Positions 36,283 to 44,996 of a stretch of DNA of 64,000 nucleotides are shown one piece after another; position 1 is the first letter of the stretch, and every line of letters begins with the position of its first letter. The position numbers and the translations under genes were made by a program. Below the pieces are notes generated by a model. That model made no database searches and was not told where the DNA came from. It was given only the letters and a program-made list of their open reading frames with translations. Origin of the DNA: CAVTSA01 sp963790575 (GTDB taxonomy: Bacteria > Chloroflexota > Dormibacteria > Dormibacterales > Dormibacteraceae); contig CAWBPD010000030.1 of NCBI GenBank assembly GCA_963790575.1, positions 62,001 through 126,000 on the forward strand. The letters run 5' to 3'.

Positions 36283-37380
36283 TCAGCTGAGCCGGCCGCG
36301 GGCGAGTAGCGGGATGACCCGCTCGACCCTGCCGTCCCGCAACCCGACGAACTCATCGTGGCGAAAGGTGGTGGTGTCGCTGTAGTCGGGGATGAGTTCG
36401 ACCCGTTGTCCGACACGCAGGTCGGGTGCGTCCGCTCCCAACCTGAGGGAGCCGTGCTCGGCCGACAGCCCTGTCACGCTCACGTCGTCCAGGCCGACCG
36501 GACAGGGCATGACGCCATTGCGGCTCGAGAGGGCCTTGAACCCGGCGTCGATGATGGCGCGATCCCGGCTTGGGCGGCTTGTGACCATCGCGAGCACGGT
36601 GAGCGCGAATTCGAAACCTTCCTCAGAGAGGTGACAGGCGCTGGCATAGAAGAGATCCATGAGGCAGGCCCCACCGGCCTCGATCTCGGTTATCCCTGCC
36701 ATCCTCGCGGTCGCGGTGTAGCTGCCGGACCCTCCGCACGAGACGATGCCGACCTCGATTCCATCTCTCTCGAGGAGTTTGCGTGTCGCCGTCAGCCGGC
36801 CGACCGACTCGCGCACGGCCGCTTCCTTCTTCGCCGCCGGCCAGAGGGTGATGACCTGCCCCTCCCATGCCTGGAGTCCGGCGAAACGGACGCCCTGGCG
36901 GCGCTGGATCGAGCGTGCCAGGCCTCGGGCCGGAGTGCCCGGTGCCACGCCGGCACGGTGCATTCCGATGTCCACCTCGACCAGAAGCGGGATCTCGACC
37001 CCAGCCGCGACCCCGGCCGCAGCGGCCAGCTCGACGTGGTCGTCGCTGTCGGCGCAGACGAAGACTTGGGCCCGCTCCTCGAGCCGCGCGACGCGGTCGA
37101 GCTTGGCCCGGCTGCCAAGCTCGTTCGCGATCAGCACGCTCGGGATCCCATGCTCGACCATGACCTCGGCCTCACTGACCTTGGCGCAGGTCACGCCGAT
37201 CGCCCCCAGCTCGAGCTGACGGGCCGCGATATATGGCGACTTGTGTGCCTTGGAGTGCGGTCGCCAGGCAACGCCCGCGGCCTTCAGCGCGCCGGCCAGG
37301 CGAGTCGCGTTGCGCTCGAATCGATCCAGGTCGAGCAGAAGCGCCGGGGTATCGAGCTGGTCCTTCTCCGACCCCACCAT
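36283..37380 (-). CDS. D-threonine aldolase / D-serine dehydratase-like PLP enzyme (alanine racemase fold)
   Basis: 365 residues. The N-terminal TIM barrel resembles alanine racemase: LDTPALLLDLDRFERN, then the PLP lysine in WRPHSKAHKSP. The C-terminal part shows the D-serine dehydratase-like domain with HDEFVGL and the histidine/cysteine metal-site region (CGGSGSYTAT is the phosphate-binding loop). Known members are metal-dependent D-threonine aldolase and DSD1-type D-serine dehydratase. Either activity would fit degradation of D-amino-acid products. It is 4 bases from the amidohydrolase gene upstream. Confidence 0.85.
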   Translation of the reverse strand: MVGSEKDQLDTPALLLDLDRFERNATRLAGALKAAGVAWRPHSKAHKSPYIAARQLELGAIGVTCAKVSEAEVMVEHGIPSVLIANELGSRAKLDRVARLEERAQVFVCADSDDHVELAAAAGVAAGVEIPLLVEVDIGMHRAGVAPGTPARGLARSIQRRQGVRFAGLQAWEGQVITLWPAAKKEAAVRESVGRLTATRKLLERDGIEVGIVSCGGSGSYTATARMAGITEIEAGGACLMDLFYASACHLSEEGFEFALTVLAMVTSRPSRDRAIIDAGFKALSSRNGVMPCPVGLDDVSVTGLSAEHGSLRLGADAPDLRVGQRVELIPDYSDTTTFRHDEFVGLRDGRVERVIPLLARGRLS

Positions 37381-37384
37381 GCGC

Positions 37385-38287
37385 CTAATCCCGCACTGGC
37401 TGCGCGGACGGACGCTCCAGCCCCAGCAGCGACAACGAATCGCGGTGGATGATGTCCTCGATCGCCTCCTCGGGCACCCTCGGCAAGCCGGTACCGGCGA
37501 CGGGCCCGTTCACCGCGCGCAGCCCGTCGATCGTCTCCTTGGGCGTGATGATCGGGTAGTCGGAGCCCAGCAGCAGCTTGTGGAGCACGCTCCACTCGGT
37601 CGCCAGCCGCATCCCGTTGTAGAAGGACCAGGGCCGGTAGTAGAGCGCCGAGATGTCGGCGTACACGTTCGGGTGCTTGCGGATCACGACCACGGTGTCT
37701 GCCTGCCAGGGATGGCCCATGTGGGCCATCACGATCCGCAGCTCCGGGTGCCGGATCGCGATCTGGTCCACGGTCAGTGGGTGGGCGTAGTGCAAGGGAG
37801 CGTTCTGGACCGGCGACGCTCCTTGGTGGAACAGCACTGGGAGGCCGCGCCGCTCGGCTTCTGCGTAAATCGCGTCCGCCTCGTTCGAGAGCGGGTCAAA
37901 GTTCTGGTAGTTGGGTCCGAGTTTGACCCCCTTCAGGTGCAGGTCCTCGACCGCCCGCTCGAACTCCTCCAGGGCCCCTGGTACCAGTGGGTGGACGGAG
38001 AGGAAGCCGATCCGGCGGTCGGGGGCGTCGGCCACGAACTCCGCGGTCGAGTCGTTGATCCGCGCGGGGTCGGCGGGCAGCAGGGTGTCCCGGCCCGGGT
38101 CCTGGGTGGCGATGTTGAAGACGACCGACACCTCGACGCCCGCCTCCCTCGCGGCCGCGTCGTACTCGGCGTAGGTCACCGTCGTCTTCGCCCACCGGTC
38201 GGGCCGGTTCACCTTGCTCCAGGACTCCTCAGAGGCCGGCACCTCCGTGCGGTGCGTCGGCGTGTGGGTATGGATGTCGACGATCAC
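37385..38287 (-). CDS. Amidohydrolase-2 family metal-dependent hydrolase
   Basis: 300 residues. The TIM-barrel metal motifs are clear: HxH at the start (MIVDIHTHTPTH), the histidine in PVLFHQGAS, HMGHPWQ and the aspartate in LLLGSDYP near the end. The family includes decarboxylases (such as 2-amino-3-carboxymuconate semialdehyde decarboxylase) and lactone or amide hydrolases; which applies is open. It starts 201 bases after the end of the next enolase-superfamily gene. That gap (38288-38488) has no gene and only a weak 8-bp inverted repeat (CGGAGCGG at 38369, CCGCTCCG at 38423). Confidence 0.85.
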   Translation of the reverse strand: MIVDIHTHTPTHRTEVPASEESWSKVNRPDRWAKTTVTYAEYDAAAREAGVEVSVVFNIATQDPGRDTLLPADPARINDSTAEFVADAPDRRIGFLSVHPLVPGALEEFERAVEDLHLKGVKLGPNYQNFDPLSNEADAIYAEAERRGLPVLFHQGASPVQNAPLHYAHPLTVDQIAIRHPELRIVMAHMGHPWQADTVVVIRKHPNVYADISALYYRPWSFYNGMRLATEWSVLHKLLLGSDYPIITPKETIDGLRAVNGPVAGTGLPRVPEEAIEDIIHRDSLSLLGLERPSAQPVRD

Positions 38288-38488
38288 CGGGTTCCTCCCT
38301 GAGGTGGGTGTTGAGGGTGGGCGCCGAGAGATCGGGCGTCCAGGTGGTTCAGATGCAAGGCGCCGCTGCGGAGCGGAAGGAGCGCGTCGTTACTCGTGAC
38401 TGAGCACCGTAAAGCGGCAACGCCGCTCCGTGGGGTAGAGGTGGGCCGCATGGGCGTTCGAGATCCGGTGACCATCCTCGACATCCAC

Positions 38489-39601
38489 CTACACGCGGTA
38501 CCGCGCCACCCGCTCCGGGTCCAGTTCGACACCGAGCCCGGGCCCGCTCGGCGGGACGGCCCTGGTGGCGGTGACGTCGAGCGGCTCGGTCAGGAGCATG
38601 TCCTCGTAGAAGAGCCAGCTCAGGATGTCGCAGGGAAAGGTCTCCGGCGAGCCGCGCGGCAACACCATCCCGAGATGGATCATGGCGGCGCTGGCGACGC
38701 CCATCTCCAGGTTGCTCCCTACGGTGCAGGCGAGTCCGGCGGCGTAGGCCAGCTGGCCCACGTGCCTGGCCGTGCTCAGGCCGCCGCCGCTCCCGACGTA
38801 GATGGAGAACGCATCGGCGGCGCCGGCTCGGGCCACCGCCATCGCGTCGAAGACCGTGTTCACGCTCTCGTCGGCCAGGATCGGCACCGGGCTGTGCCGC
38901 CGCACCGAGGCCAGCTGCGCGACGTCGTCGGGCGCCACGGGTTGCTCCACGAAGAAGACGTCGTATTCCTGAAGGCGGCGCACCGCCTCCAGCGCCACCC
39001 AGGGCGACCAGCCGCCGTTGGCGTCGACGCCAAGGCGCACGTCGGGACCGATCGCGGCGCGCACCGCGGCGACCCGGGCCAGGTCGGTGGCGAGGTCGCC
39101 GCCCACCTTCACCTTCATCGCGGTGTAGCCCCGGCTGACCGCCCAGGCGGCGATCTCGGCGGCCCGCTCGGGAGGACGGCCGGAGACGGAGAACTTGGTC
39201 GGCACGGCGTCGCGCTGAGCCCCACCCCAAAGCCGGTAAAGGGGGAGTCCCGCCACCTTGCCGGCCAGGTCCCAGAGCGCCATCTCCAGGCCCGCGCGCG
39301 TGAACGGGTTGTTCGCGACCCGCCGCTCCATCGCCGTGCTCAGCCGGGCAACCTCCAGAGGGTCCTGCCCCACCAGCAGGGGCTCCAGGAAAGAGTGGAT
39401 CAGGTGCGCCGCGGTGACCTGGTCCTCCCCACTCCAGCCCGGCGTGCACGAGACCTCGCCAAGCCCACTCAGGCCCTCGTCGGTGGCGATGCGAACGAAG
39501 AGGAAAGGAGACTCGGTGTGGCCCCCACGAGCGCCGATCACGGCCAGGCCGGGGTCGATCGGGACGCGCACGGGGATCGTCTCGACCCCGAGGATCTTCA
39601 C
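38489..39601 (-). CDS. Enolase-superfamily enzyme, muconate lactonizing type, with altered sixth-strand lysine
   Basis: 370 residues. Superfamily residues present: KVKVGG (KxK), the metal Asp in LGVDANGGWSPW, Glu in FFVEQPVAPDD and Glu/Asp in ILADESVN. At the place where muconate cycloisomerases and dipeptide epimerases have a second catalytic lysine (usual form LKxxxxGG) the sequence is FSIYVGSGGG, with tyrosine instead. So a one-base (KxK only) mechanism is expected, as in some dehydratases of the group. It lies 5 bases downstream of the aminotransferase gene. Function not assigned. Confidence 0.85.
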   Translation of the reverse strand: MKILGVETIPVRVPIDPGLAVIGARGGHTESPFLFVRIATDEGLSGLGEVSCTPGWSGEDQVTAAHLIHSFLEPLLVGQDPLEVARLSTAMERRVANNPFTRAGLEMALWDLAGKVAGLPLYRLWGGAQRDAVPTKFSVSGRPPERAAEIAAWAVSRGYTAMKVKVGGDLATDLARVAAVRAAIGPDVRLGVDANGGWSPWVALEAVRRLQEYDVFFVEQPVAPDDVAQLASVRRHSPVPILADESVNTVFDAMAVARAGAADAFSIYVGSGGGLSTARHVGQLAYAAGLACTVGSNLEMGVASAAMIHLGMVLPRGSPETFPCDILSWLFYEDMLLTEPLDVTATRAVPPSGPGLGVELDPERVARYRV

Positions 39602-39606
39602 CGCGC

Positions 39607-40935
39607 TCAGGCCTGCTCTCGGCGCCGCAGGACGGTGCGCACCGCCCGCTCGGTGGCCGTCACCAGCCGCTCCACGTCCGCCTCCGTGTGCGCGTAGGAA
39701 AAGTGGCTCCGCTTCAGGTTCAGCGGCAGCTCGAGGACGCCTTCCTGCAGCTGTTCTCGCCGGTACGCGCAGAAGAGGTCGGCGTCGTTGGCGAGCAGGT
39801 CGTCGTAGGAGACCGGTGGCTCCTGCAGGAAGTAGGTCACGAACACCGAGCCGTAGCCGCTGACCACCGCCGGCACGTCGAGCCGGTCGAAGACCTCGGT
39901 GAGGCCGCGCCGCGCGAGGTCGCCGAGCCGGAACAGGTACTCATGCACCGGCTCGCGCTGCAGCTTGCGGATCGTGGCGAGGGCCGCGGCCACCATCGCG
40001 GGATGCCCGTTGAAGGTACCCGCGAACCACGCAGGCCGGCCCGGGGTGGTGCTGAACTGGTCCATCAGGTCGGCACGCCCGCCGACCGCGGAGATGGGCC
40101 AGCCGTTGGCCATGGCCTTGCCCAGCGTCGTCAGGTCGGGAGTCACGCCCGCGATCTCCTGGTAGCCGCCCAGTCCATGCCGGAACCCGGTGATGACCTC
40201 GTCGAAGATGAGCACCGCGCCGTGCCGGGTGGCGAGCTCGCGGAGGCGTTTCAGGAAGCCTGGCTGCGGCAGCAGCGCCCCCACGTTGTGAGGGATCGGC
40301 TCCAGGATGATGGCCGCCACCTGATCCGGATGGGCCTCGAGCACCTGCTCCACCGCGGAGGCGTCGTTGAACGGAAGCACGAGGGTGGCGTCCACGACCT
40401 CGGGCAGGATGCCGCCGGAGAGCACGTCCTTGGTGCCGACGCGCTCGGGCCGCGAGATGACGTTCATCGCCACCGAGTCGTGCCAGCCGTGGTAGCAGCC
40501 CTGGAACTTGATCACGTACCGCCGCCCGGTGACGGTGCGAGCGAGGCGGAGCGCATGGAAGGTCGCCTCGCTGCCGGTCATGGTCAGCAGCACCCGCTCG
40601 AGCGAAGGCACCAGTTCACAGAGCTTGTCGGCCAGCTCGATCTCGACGTCCGTGACGCCCAGGCCGGGGTTGTCCAGCCGGGAGCCCACCTCGGCCACCG
40701 ACCGGTCGACGTCGGGATCGCAGTGGCCGAGCAGCGGCGGTCCGAAAGCGGCGTGGAAGTCGAGGTAGGTTCGCCCGTCCGCGTCGGTCACCGTGCCGCC
40801 GCTTGTCCGCGTGAAGACAAGCCCTTCCAACCCCGGGACTTGCCGCTGCCCGCTGTTGACCCCTCCCGGGATGAAGCGCTCGGCACGCTCGGCCAGGGCG
40901 TTGGAGGGCGCCGGGTGCGGGATCATCCTCGGCAC
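39607..40935 (-). CDS. Class-III aminotransferase, glutamate-1-semialdehyde aminomutase-like
   Basis: 442 residues. PLP-binding features: GSEATFHALRLARTVTGR, the YHGWHD motif, ILEPIPHNVG, FDEVITGFRHG and the Schiff-base lysine in TLGKAMANGWPISAVGG. It is closest in type to HemL-like enzymes, but its place in a catabolic operon rather than with tetrapyrrole genes argues for an amino-acid or beta-amino-acid role. The start is a GTG at 40935, with a later ATG at 40926. AGGAG lies about 11 bases before the GTG. A candidate GntR operator sits at 41040-41054, upstream of this start. Confidence 0.85.
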   Translation of the reverse strand: MPRMIPHPAPSNALAERAERFIPGGVNSGQRQVPGLEGLVFTRTSGGTVTDADGRTYLDFHAAFGPPLLGHCDPDVDRSVAEVGSRLDNPGLGVTDVEIELADKLCELVPSLERVLLTMTGSEATFHALRLARTVTGRRYVIKFQGCYHGWHDSVAMNVISRPERVGTKDVLSGGILPEVVDATLVLPFNDASAVEQVLEAHPDQVAAIILEPIPHNVGALLPQPGFLKRLRELATRHGAVLIFDEVITGFRHGLGGYQEIAGVTPDLTTLGKAMANGWPISAVGGRADLMDQFSTTPGRPAWFAGTFNGHPAMVAAALATIRKLQREPVHEYLFRLGDLARRGLTEVFDRLDVPAVVSGYGSVFVTYFLQEPPVSYDDLLANDADLFCAYRREQLQEGVLELPLNLKRSHFSYAHTEADVERLVTATERAVRTVLRRREQA

Positions 40936-41039
40936 CCGGCCCGCGGCTCCTGCGATCGCGCTCTCATCCTGCTACCTCCCTTCACCGGTGATCCGACCAA
41001 GGCGCCGTGCGGCTGCTCCCGGGCTCTCGTGCCATCCTA

Positions 41040-41054
41040 GCTACATAGCAGCCA
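41040..41054. promoter_or_regulatory. Candidate GntR/FadR operator upstream of the aminotransferase
   Basis: On the minus strand this reads TGGCTGCTATGTAGC, 14 of 15 bases identical to TGGCTGCTATGTTGC in the promoter of the solute-binding-protein gene (46724). It overlaps the last codons of the acetyltransferase gene, about 105 bases upstream of the aminotransferase start. Confidence 0.5.
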
Positions 41055-41520
41055 GGCTGCGGACTTTGCTGTCGCCGGCGTCTCCCTCCACCACTGGGAG
41101 CCAGTAGCGGTAGGAGGTCCGCTCGTATCCGAGGGCCGCGTAGAAGGCGTGGGCAGCCTCGCGCTCGGGCGTGAGCGCGCTCGTCAACTCGACCCCGTCA
41201 CAGCCCGACTCCCGAGCCACCCTGGCGGCCTCACCCATCAGCCGCCGGCCGGCACCGGCACGCCGAAAGCCGGGTGCCACCACCATCGCCGTCACGTGCA
41301 ACGCGGGTTTCGCGTGGCCGAGGTAGAGCGATCGCATCAAGGCCACGAGGCCCGCGGGCCGTGCGCCGACGAACGCGAGCAGAACGCGCTCCACGCCTCG
41401 CTCCAGGCGCCGGGCCGCTTCCTCGGCGTCTACGCCCTGGGCTCCGAGCTCCGTCAGCAGCTCCGCGACCGCCGGTGCATCCGACGCCAGGGCGTCGCGC
41501 ACCGTGACCTCAGACCGCAT
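41041..41520 (-). CDS. GNAT-family N-acetyltransferase
   Basis: 159 residues from the ATG at 41520. The acetyl-CoA-binding signature VVAPGFRRAGAGRRLMGEA (motif A, Q/RxxGxG/A) and the preceding strand ALHVTAMV are present, as is the late FYAALGYERTSYRYW segment typical of GNAT enzymes. The substrate amine is unknown. The ATG shares one base with the stop of the dimethylformamidase-like gene, so the two are coupled. Its 3' end overlaps the candidate operator at 41040. Confidence 0.85.
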   Translation of the reverse strand: MRSEVTVRDALASDAPAVAELLTELGAQGVDAEEAARRLERGVERVLLAFVGARPAGLVALMRSLYLGHAKPALHVTAMVVAPGFRRAGAGRRLMGEAARVARESGCDGVELTSALTPEREAAHAFYAALGYERTSYRYWLPVVEGDAGDSKVRSLAAM

Positions 41521-43130
41521 CAACGGCCCGCCGCCCCGGCGGCGAGGGGAGCCTCCAGGAAACGATCCAGCACGTTCCGCGTGACCCTCCCCACCACCGG
41601 GTCGACGAGGATGCTGGAAGACCAGGTGATGGAGCCGACCGAGAACACGCAGCCGCCGCTCGCGGTCTCCCGGATCACCATCTCAGCACCTCCTCCGTCG
41701 ACGTTGCACCCCTTGGCCAGCAGGTGCGTGCCGGCCGGCGTGCTCTGGTTCATCTTGTCCGTCTCGTGCCCCGACGCCCCGCCCGGGCACCGCTCATGCA
41801 GGCTCGCCGCGCCGAACTGCTGCCCGGGCACGAGCCCGGTGCCCCCGAAGACCCAGTGGCCGGGGTCGATGACCTCGTATGGAGCTGAGGTCATGGCCCC
41901 GGCCTCCGTGAAGGTGACGCCGAGGAAAGAGGCCGGCGAGCGGAAGGTCCGGTGCATGCGTGAGTCGTGCGGACCGTCCGGCTCGGGGTCCTCGGTCAGG
42001 AAGCGGAGGCGATCGCGATCGACGAACTCGACCTCGCAGTCGAGCCCATTCCCGCCCAGATACAGGAGGTGGCCCCCGTCCTCTTCGAGCCATGTCTGGA
42101 GCCTGTCCATCATCACGCGTGACCAGTACTCCGGGTGGGTGTTGAGGATCACGACCGGGTAGTCGGCCGGGTTCAAGGTGCCGTCGTGCAGCTGGGCTTC
42201 GGCGTAGAGGTCGTAGCCGATCCCCTCGCGCTCCAGCCAGGCCAGGAAGCGCCACTCGGCCGGGGCCATGGCACAGGTCATGCGGCCCCGGATCGGATCG
42301 GTGGGTCGCTCGCCCCGGCGGACCTGGTTCTCCGGCTCGGGACGCTCGAACGAGAGCGGGGGGTAGGCATCGTCCGGCGCGGCGTGCTCGCTGAAGGTCC
42401 CGTCAAGGTAGCGCGGGAGGTCGTGACGGGCGACGACGGTCGGGATCTCGGGGAGTCCGGCCGCGTTGACGTAGTTGCTGCGCCCTCCGAACCGGTTGTA
42501 GGCGTTCCAGGTGTTGGTGGCCGCGAGCACCGCGACCCGCGCGGAGGGGCGGGCGGGCGCAACCACCCAGGGGAAGGCGAACCAGCGGCCGGATTCGGTC
42601 TCCGCGTGGAAGTAGTAGAGGCCGGAACGCTCGGGGGCCGGCACCGCCGGTCGGTACCCGGGGTTGGCGTAGCCCAGCCGGTTCCACCCCACCCCCACCT
42701 GGGTGTAGTCGCCGTCGGGGGTGACCTGGACCATGGCCCGAGGCCCGTGCTCATCCCACCAGCCGATCAGGCGCTCCTCGGTGGCCTCGGCTCCGTACCG
42801 CCAGAGGCCGAGCCGGTATGCCTCGGGGCTGTGCATGCGCGGCTCCCCGGGCTCACCGGCGCGAGCCCACTTGGGCCAGACGTAGCCGAGGAGGGTGTCG
42901 GAAAGCAGCCGGAACTGGTGCGGCGACTCACCCAGCCGGGCCTCCACGCGTTTGGTCCCGTACCCGGGCGCGGCCAGCGTGACCTGGTAGGTCCCGGGCG
43001 TGATGTCAGCCACCAGAGCGCCGCTCGCGCTGGACCGCAGCTGCACCCGGGTCGGGCCATCCACCAGCTCGACCGCCACGTCCGCCAGCGCGAGGTAGCG
43101 CTCGTCGCTGACGTATCCGATCAACCCCAT
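41520..43130 (-). CDS. Dimethylformamidase large-subunit-like protein with N-terminal beta domain
   Basis: 536 residues. Residues 1-75 look like a carboxypeptidase-regulatory-like or immunoglobulin-type beta domain (GALVADITPGTYQVTLAAPGYG). The remainder matches the C-terminal domain of the N,N-dimethylformamidase beta subunit: NTWNAYNRFGGRSNYVN, the RPEPENQVRRGE stretch, VVILNTHPEYWS and GGHLLYLGGNGLDCEV. Dimethylformamidase hydrolyses a small amide using a mononuclear iron centre. It has no small-subunit gene beside it, so the same reaction is not assured, but amide hydrolysis fits the island. It lies 19 bases after the permease gene. Confidence 0.75.
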   Translation of the reverse strand: MGLIGYVSDERYLALADVAVELVDGPTRVQLRSSASGALVADITPGTYQVTLAAPGYGTKRVEARLGESPHQFRLLSDTLLGYVWPKWARAGEPGEPRMHSPEAYRLGLWRYGAEATEERLIGWWDEHGPRAMVQVTPDGDYTQVGVGWNRLGYANPGYRPAVPAPERSGLYYFHAETESGRWFAFPWVVAPARPSARVAVLAATNTWNAYNRFGGRSNYVNAAGLPEIPTVVARHDLPRYLDGTFSEHAAPDDAYPPLSFERPEPENQVRRGERPTDPIRGRMTCAMAPAEWRFLAWLEREGIGYDLYAEAQLHDGTLNPADYPVVILNTHPEYWSRVMMDRLQTWLEEDGGHLLYLGGNGLDCEVEFVDRDRLRFLTEDPEPDGPHDSRMHRTFRSPASFLGVTFTEAGAMTSAPYEVIDPGHWVFGGTGLVPGQQFGAASLHERCPGGASGHETDKMNQSTPAGTHLLAKGCNVDGGGAEMVIRETASGGCVFSVGSITWSSSILVDPVVGRVTRNVLDRFLEAPLAAGAAGR

Positions 43131-43149
43131 CTCGTCACCTCCGCACCCG

Positions 43150-44031
43150 TCATCGCTCTTTGGGGTCCAGCCAATCGCGAAGACCGTCGCCGAGCAGGTT
43201 GAAGCCCAGCACCACGGCCACGATCGCCGCTCCCGGGAAGATGGCCATCCAGGGATCGAGGACCATGAATCCGCGAGCCTCGTTGAGCATGCTGCCCCAG
43301 TCGGCTTCGGGAGGCTGGATCCCGAGACCGAGGAAGCTGAGTGTCGCCGCCGCCAGCACCGCTCCGCCGAAGTACACGCTGGTCAGCACGATCAGTGGGG
43401 CGAGCACGTTGGGCAGGAGGTGCCGGCGGATCACGTGCCGGCCCGACGAGCCGAGCGCGCGCGACGCCTCCACGAACGGCAGGCCCAGCACCGACAGCGC
43501 GCTGCCGCGGACGACCCGGGCGAAGGCCGGCGAGTAGACCACGCCGACCGCGATCATGGCGCTGATCCGGCCCGGGCCCAGCAGGCCCGCAATCAGGATG
43601 GCGAGCACAAGCCAGGGAATCGCGAACAGGATGTCGACGATCCGCATCAGGACGGCGTCCAGCGCGCCCCGCCACCAGGCTGCCGCGAGTCCCATCGTGG
43701 TCCCCGCGATGAGCGCGATGCCGACGGCGATCAGGCCCACCTCCATGGACACCTGGGCACCATGGAGCAGCCTCGCCAGCGTGTCCCGGCCCAGGTCGTC
43801 GGTTCCCAGCGGGTTCTCCCGATTGGGCCCGAGCAGACGGTCATAGGCTTGACCATTGGGGTCGGTCCGCCACAAAAGAGGACCAAGCAGCGCGGCGAGC
43901 ATGTTGAGACCGATGATGACGGCGCCGACGAGTCCGATCGGTGTGATCTTGCCCCGTCGCCAGCCTGCGCCCGCGACCGGCAGCTCCGCCGGTATCTGCG
44001 CTGCTTCAACGACCGATTCCAGCTGGCTCAT
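43150..44031 (-). CDS. Peptide/nickel-type ABC transporter permease (DppC-like)
   Basis: 293 residues. After an N-terminal helix and the OppC-N region (TDPNGQAYDRLLGPNRENPLG is described in part), the permease domain contains the loop EASRALGSSGRHVIRRHLLPN, the EAA motif that contacts the ATPase. About six hydrophobic segments are visible. It pairs with the DppB-like permease, overlapping it by 4 bases, and together they form the membrane channel of an oligopeptide/nickel-class importer. No DppD/DppF ATPase gene is found in the window. Confidence 0.92.
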   Translation of the reverse strand: MSQLESVVEAAQIPAELPVAGAGWRRGKITPIGLVGAVIIGLNMLAALLGPLLWRTDPNGQAYDRLLGPNRENPLGTDDLGRDTLARLLHGAQVSMEVGLIAVGIALIAGTTMGLAAAWWRGALDAVLMRIVDILFAIPWLVLAILIAGLLGPGRISAMIAVGVVYSPAFARVVRGSALSVLGLPFVEASRALGSSGRHVIRRHLLPNVLAPLIVLTSVYFGGAVLAAATLSFLGLGIQPPEADWGSMLNEARGFMVLDPWMAIFPGAAIVAVVLGFNLLGDGLRDWLDPKER

Positions 44032-44978
44032 GGCTCGTGCATCCGCGGGTCGATGAATCCGTAGGCGAGGTCGACGAGCAGGTTCACGAGCACGAAGATG
44101 AAGGCGACGATGATGGCGGTCACCTCGATCACGGGGTAGTCCCGGGTGTAGACAGCCTGCAGCAGGGTGTAGCCCATGCCAGGCAGGCCGAACATCACCT
44201 CGATCACGGTGGCGCCGCTGAGAAGGCTTCCAACCTCGAACCCGATCACCGTGAGGACTGGGATCAGCGCGTTGCGCAACGCGTGTCTGAAGATGACGCG
44301 GCGGCGGCGGGCGCCTTTGGCCCAGGCCGTGCGCACGAAGTCCTCGTGAAGCACCTCGCGCATGCTGGTCCGCGTCATGCGCATCACGATCGCCATCGGG
44401 TAGAGGGAGATCGCGATCGCCGGGATGAAGACCTCGTCGAGGTTCTGGAGCGGATTCTTGAACACGGGGGTCCAGAGCACGGGCGGGATCCAGTGCACGA
44501 TCAGCGAGGTCCCGAGCAGGATCAGCGTCGCCAGCCAGAAGTTGGGCACCGCAACGCCGGCGATCCCGGCGATACGCGCCACGAAGTCGGTGACGGTATT
44601 GGGACGGACCGCCGAGACGACTCCCAGCGGGATGCCGACCGCGACCGCCAGCAGGCCGGCGAGCAGGGCCAGCTCGAACGTGATTGGGAGGGCGCTGAGC
44701 AGGATCTCCGACACCGGGCGCCCGCTCACCAGCGAGTTCCCGAGGTTGCCGGTGACCAGGCCCTTGACCAGATTCCAGTACTGGACCGGCAGGGGCGCGT
44801 CAAGCCCGAGGGACCGGCGGATCGCCTCCCGCTTGGCCGCGCTCACACCGACGTCACCGCTCAGCATCGCCGTCACCACGTCACCCGGCAGCAGCCGGAC
44901 CATCCCGAAGACGAGCACCGACATGCCGAACAGCGTGGGGATGACGAGCAGTACCCGCCGGCCCGCTCCCTGCAGCAC
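44028..44978 (-). CDS. Peptide/nickel-type ABC transporter permease (DppB-like)
   Basis: 316 residues. Six membrane segments and the family's N-terminal SVLVFGMVRLLPGDVV are present. The EAA loop is VRTAWAKGARRRRVIFRHAL, and TSMREVLHEDFVRTAW precedes it. It lies 18 bases after the stop of the solute-binding-protein gene and overlaps the DppC-like permease by 4 bases. Confidence 0.92.
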   Translation of the reverse strand: MLQGAGRRVLLVIPTLFGMSVLVFGMVRLLPGDVVTAMLSGDVGVSAAKREAIRRSLGLDAPLPVQYWNLVKGLVTGNLGNSLVSGRPVSEILLSALPITFELALLAGLLAVAVGIPLGVVSAVRPNTVTDFVARIAGIAGVAVPNFWLATLILLGTSLIVHWIPPVLWTPVFKNPLQNLDEVFIPAIAISLYPMAIVMRMTRTSMREVLHEDFVRTAWAKGARRRRVIFRHALRNALIPVLTVIGFEVGSLLSGATVIEVMFGLPGMGYTLLQAVYTRDYPVIEVTAIIVAFIFVLVNLLVDLAYGFIDPRMHEP

Positions 44979-44996
44979 TATAGAGCTCTCCAGGCG

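Noticed and set aside
38288..38488. Promoter or small gene in the 201-base gap
   Set aside because: Only a weak 8-bp inverted repeat with a 54-base offset was seen, with no convincing promoter boxes or start codon with a ribosome binding site.
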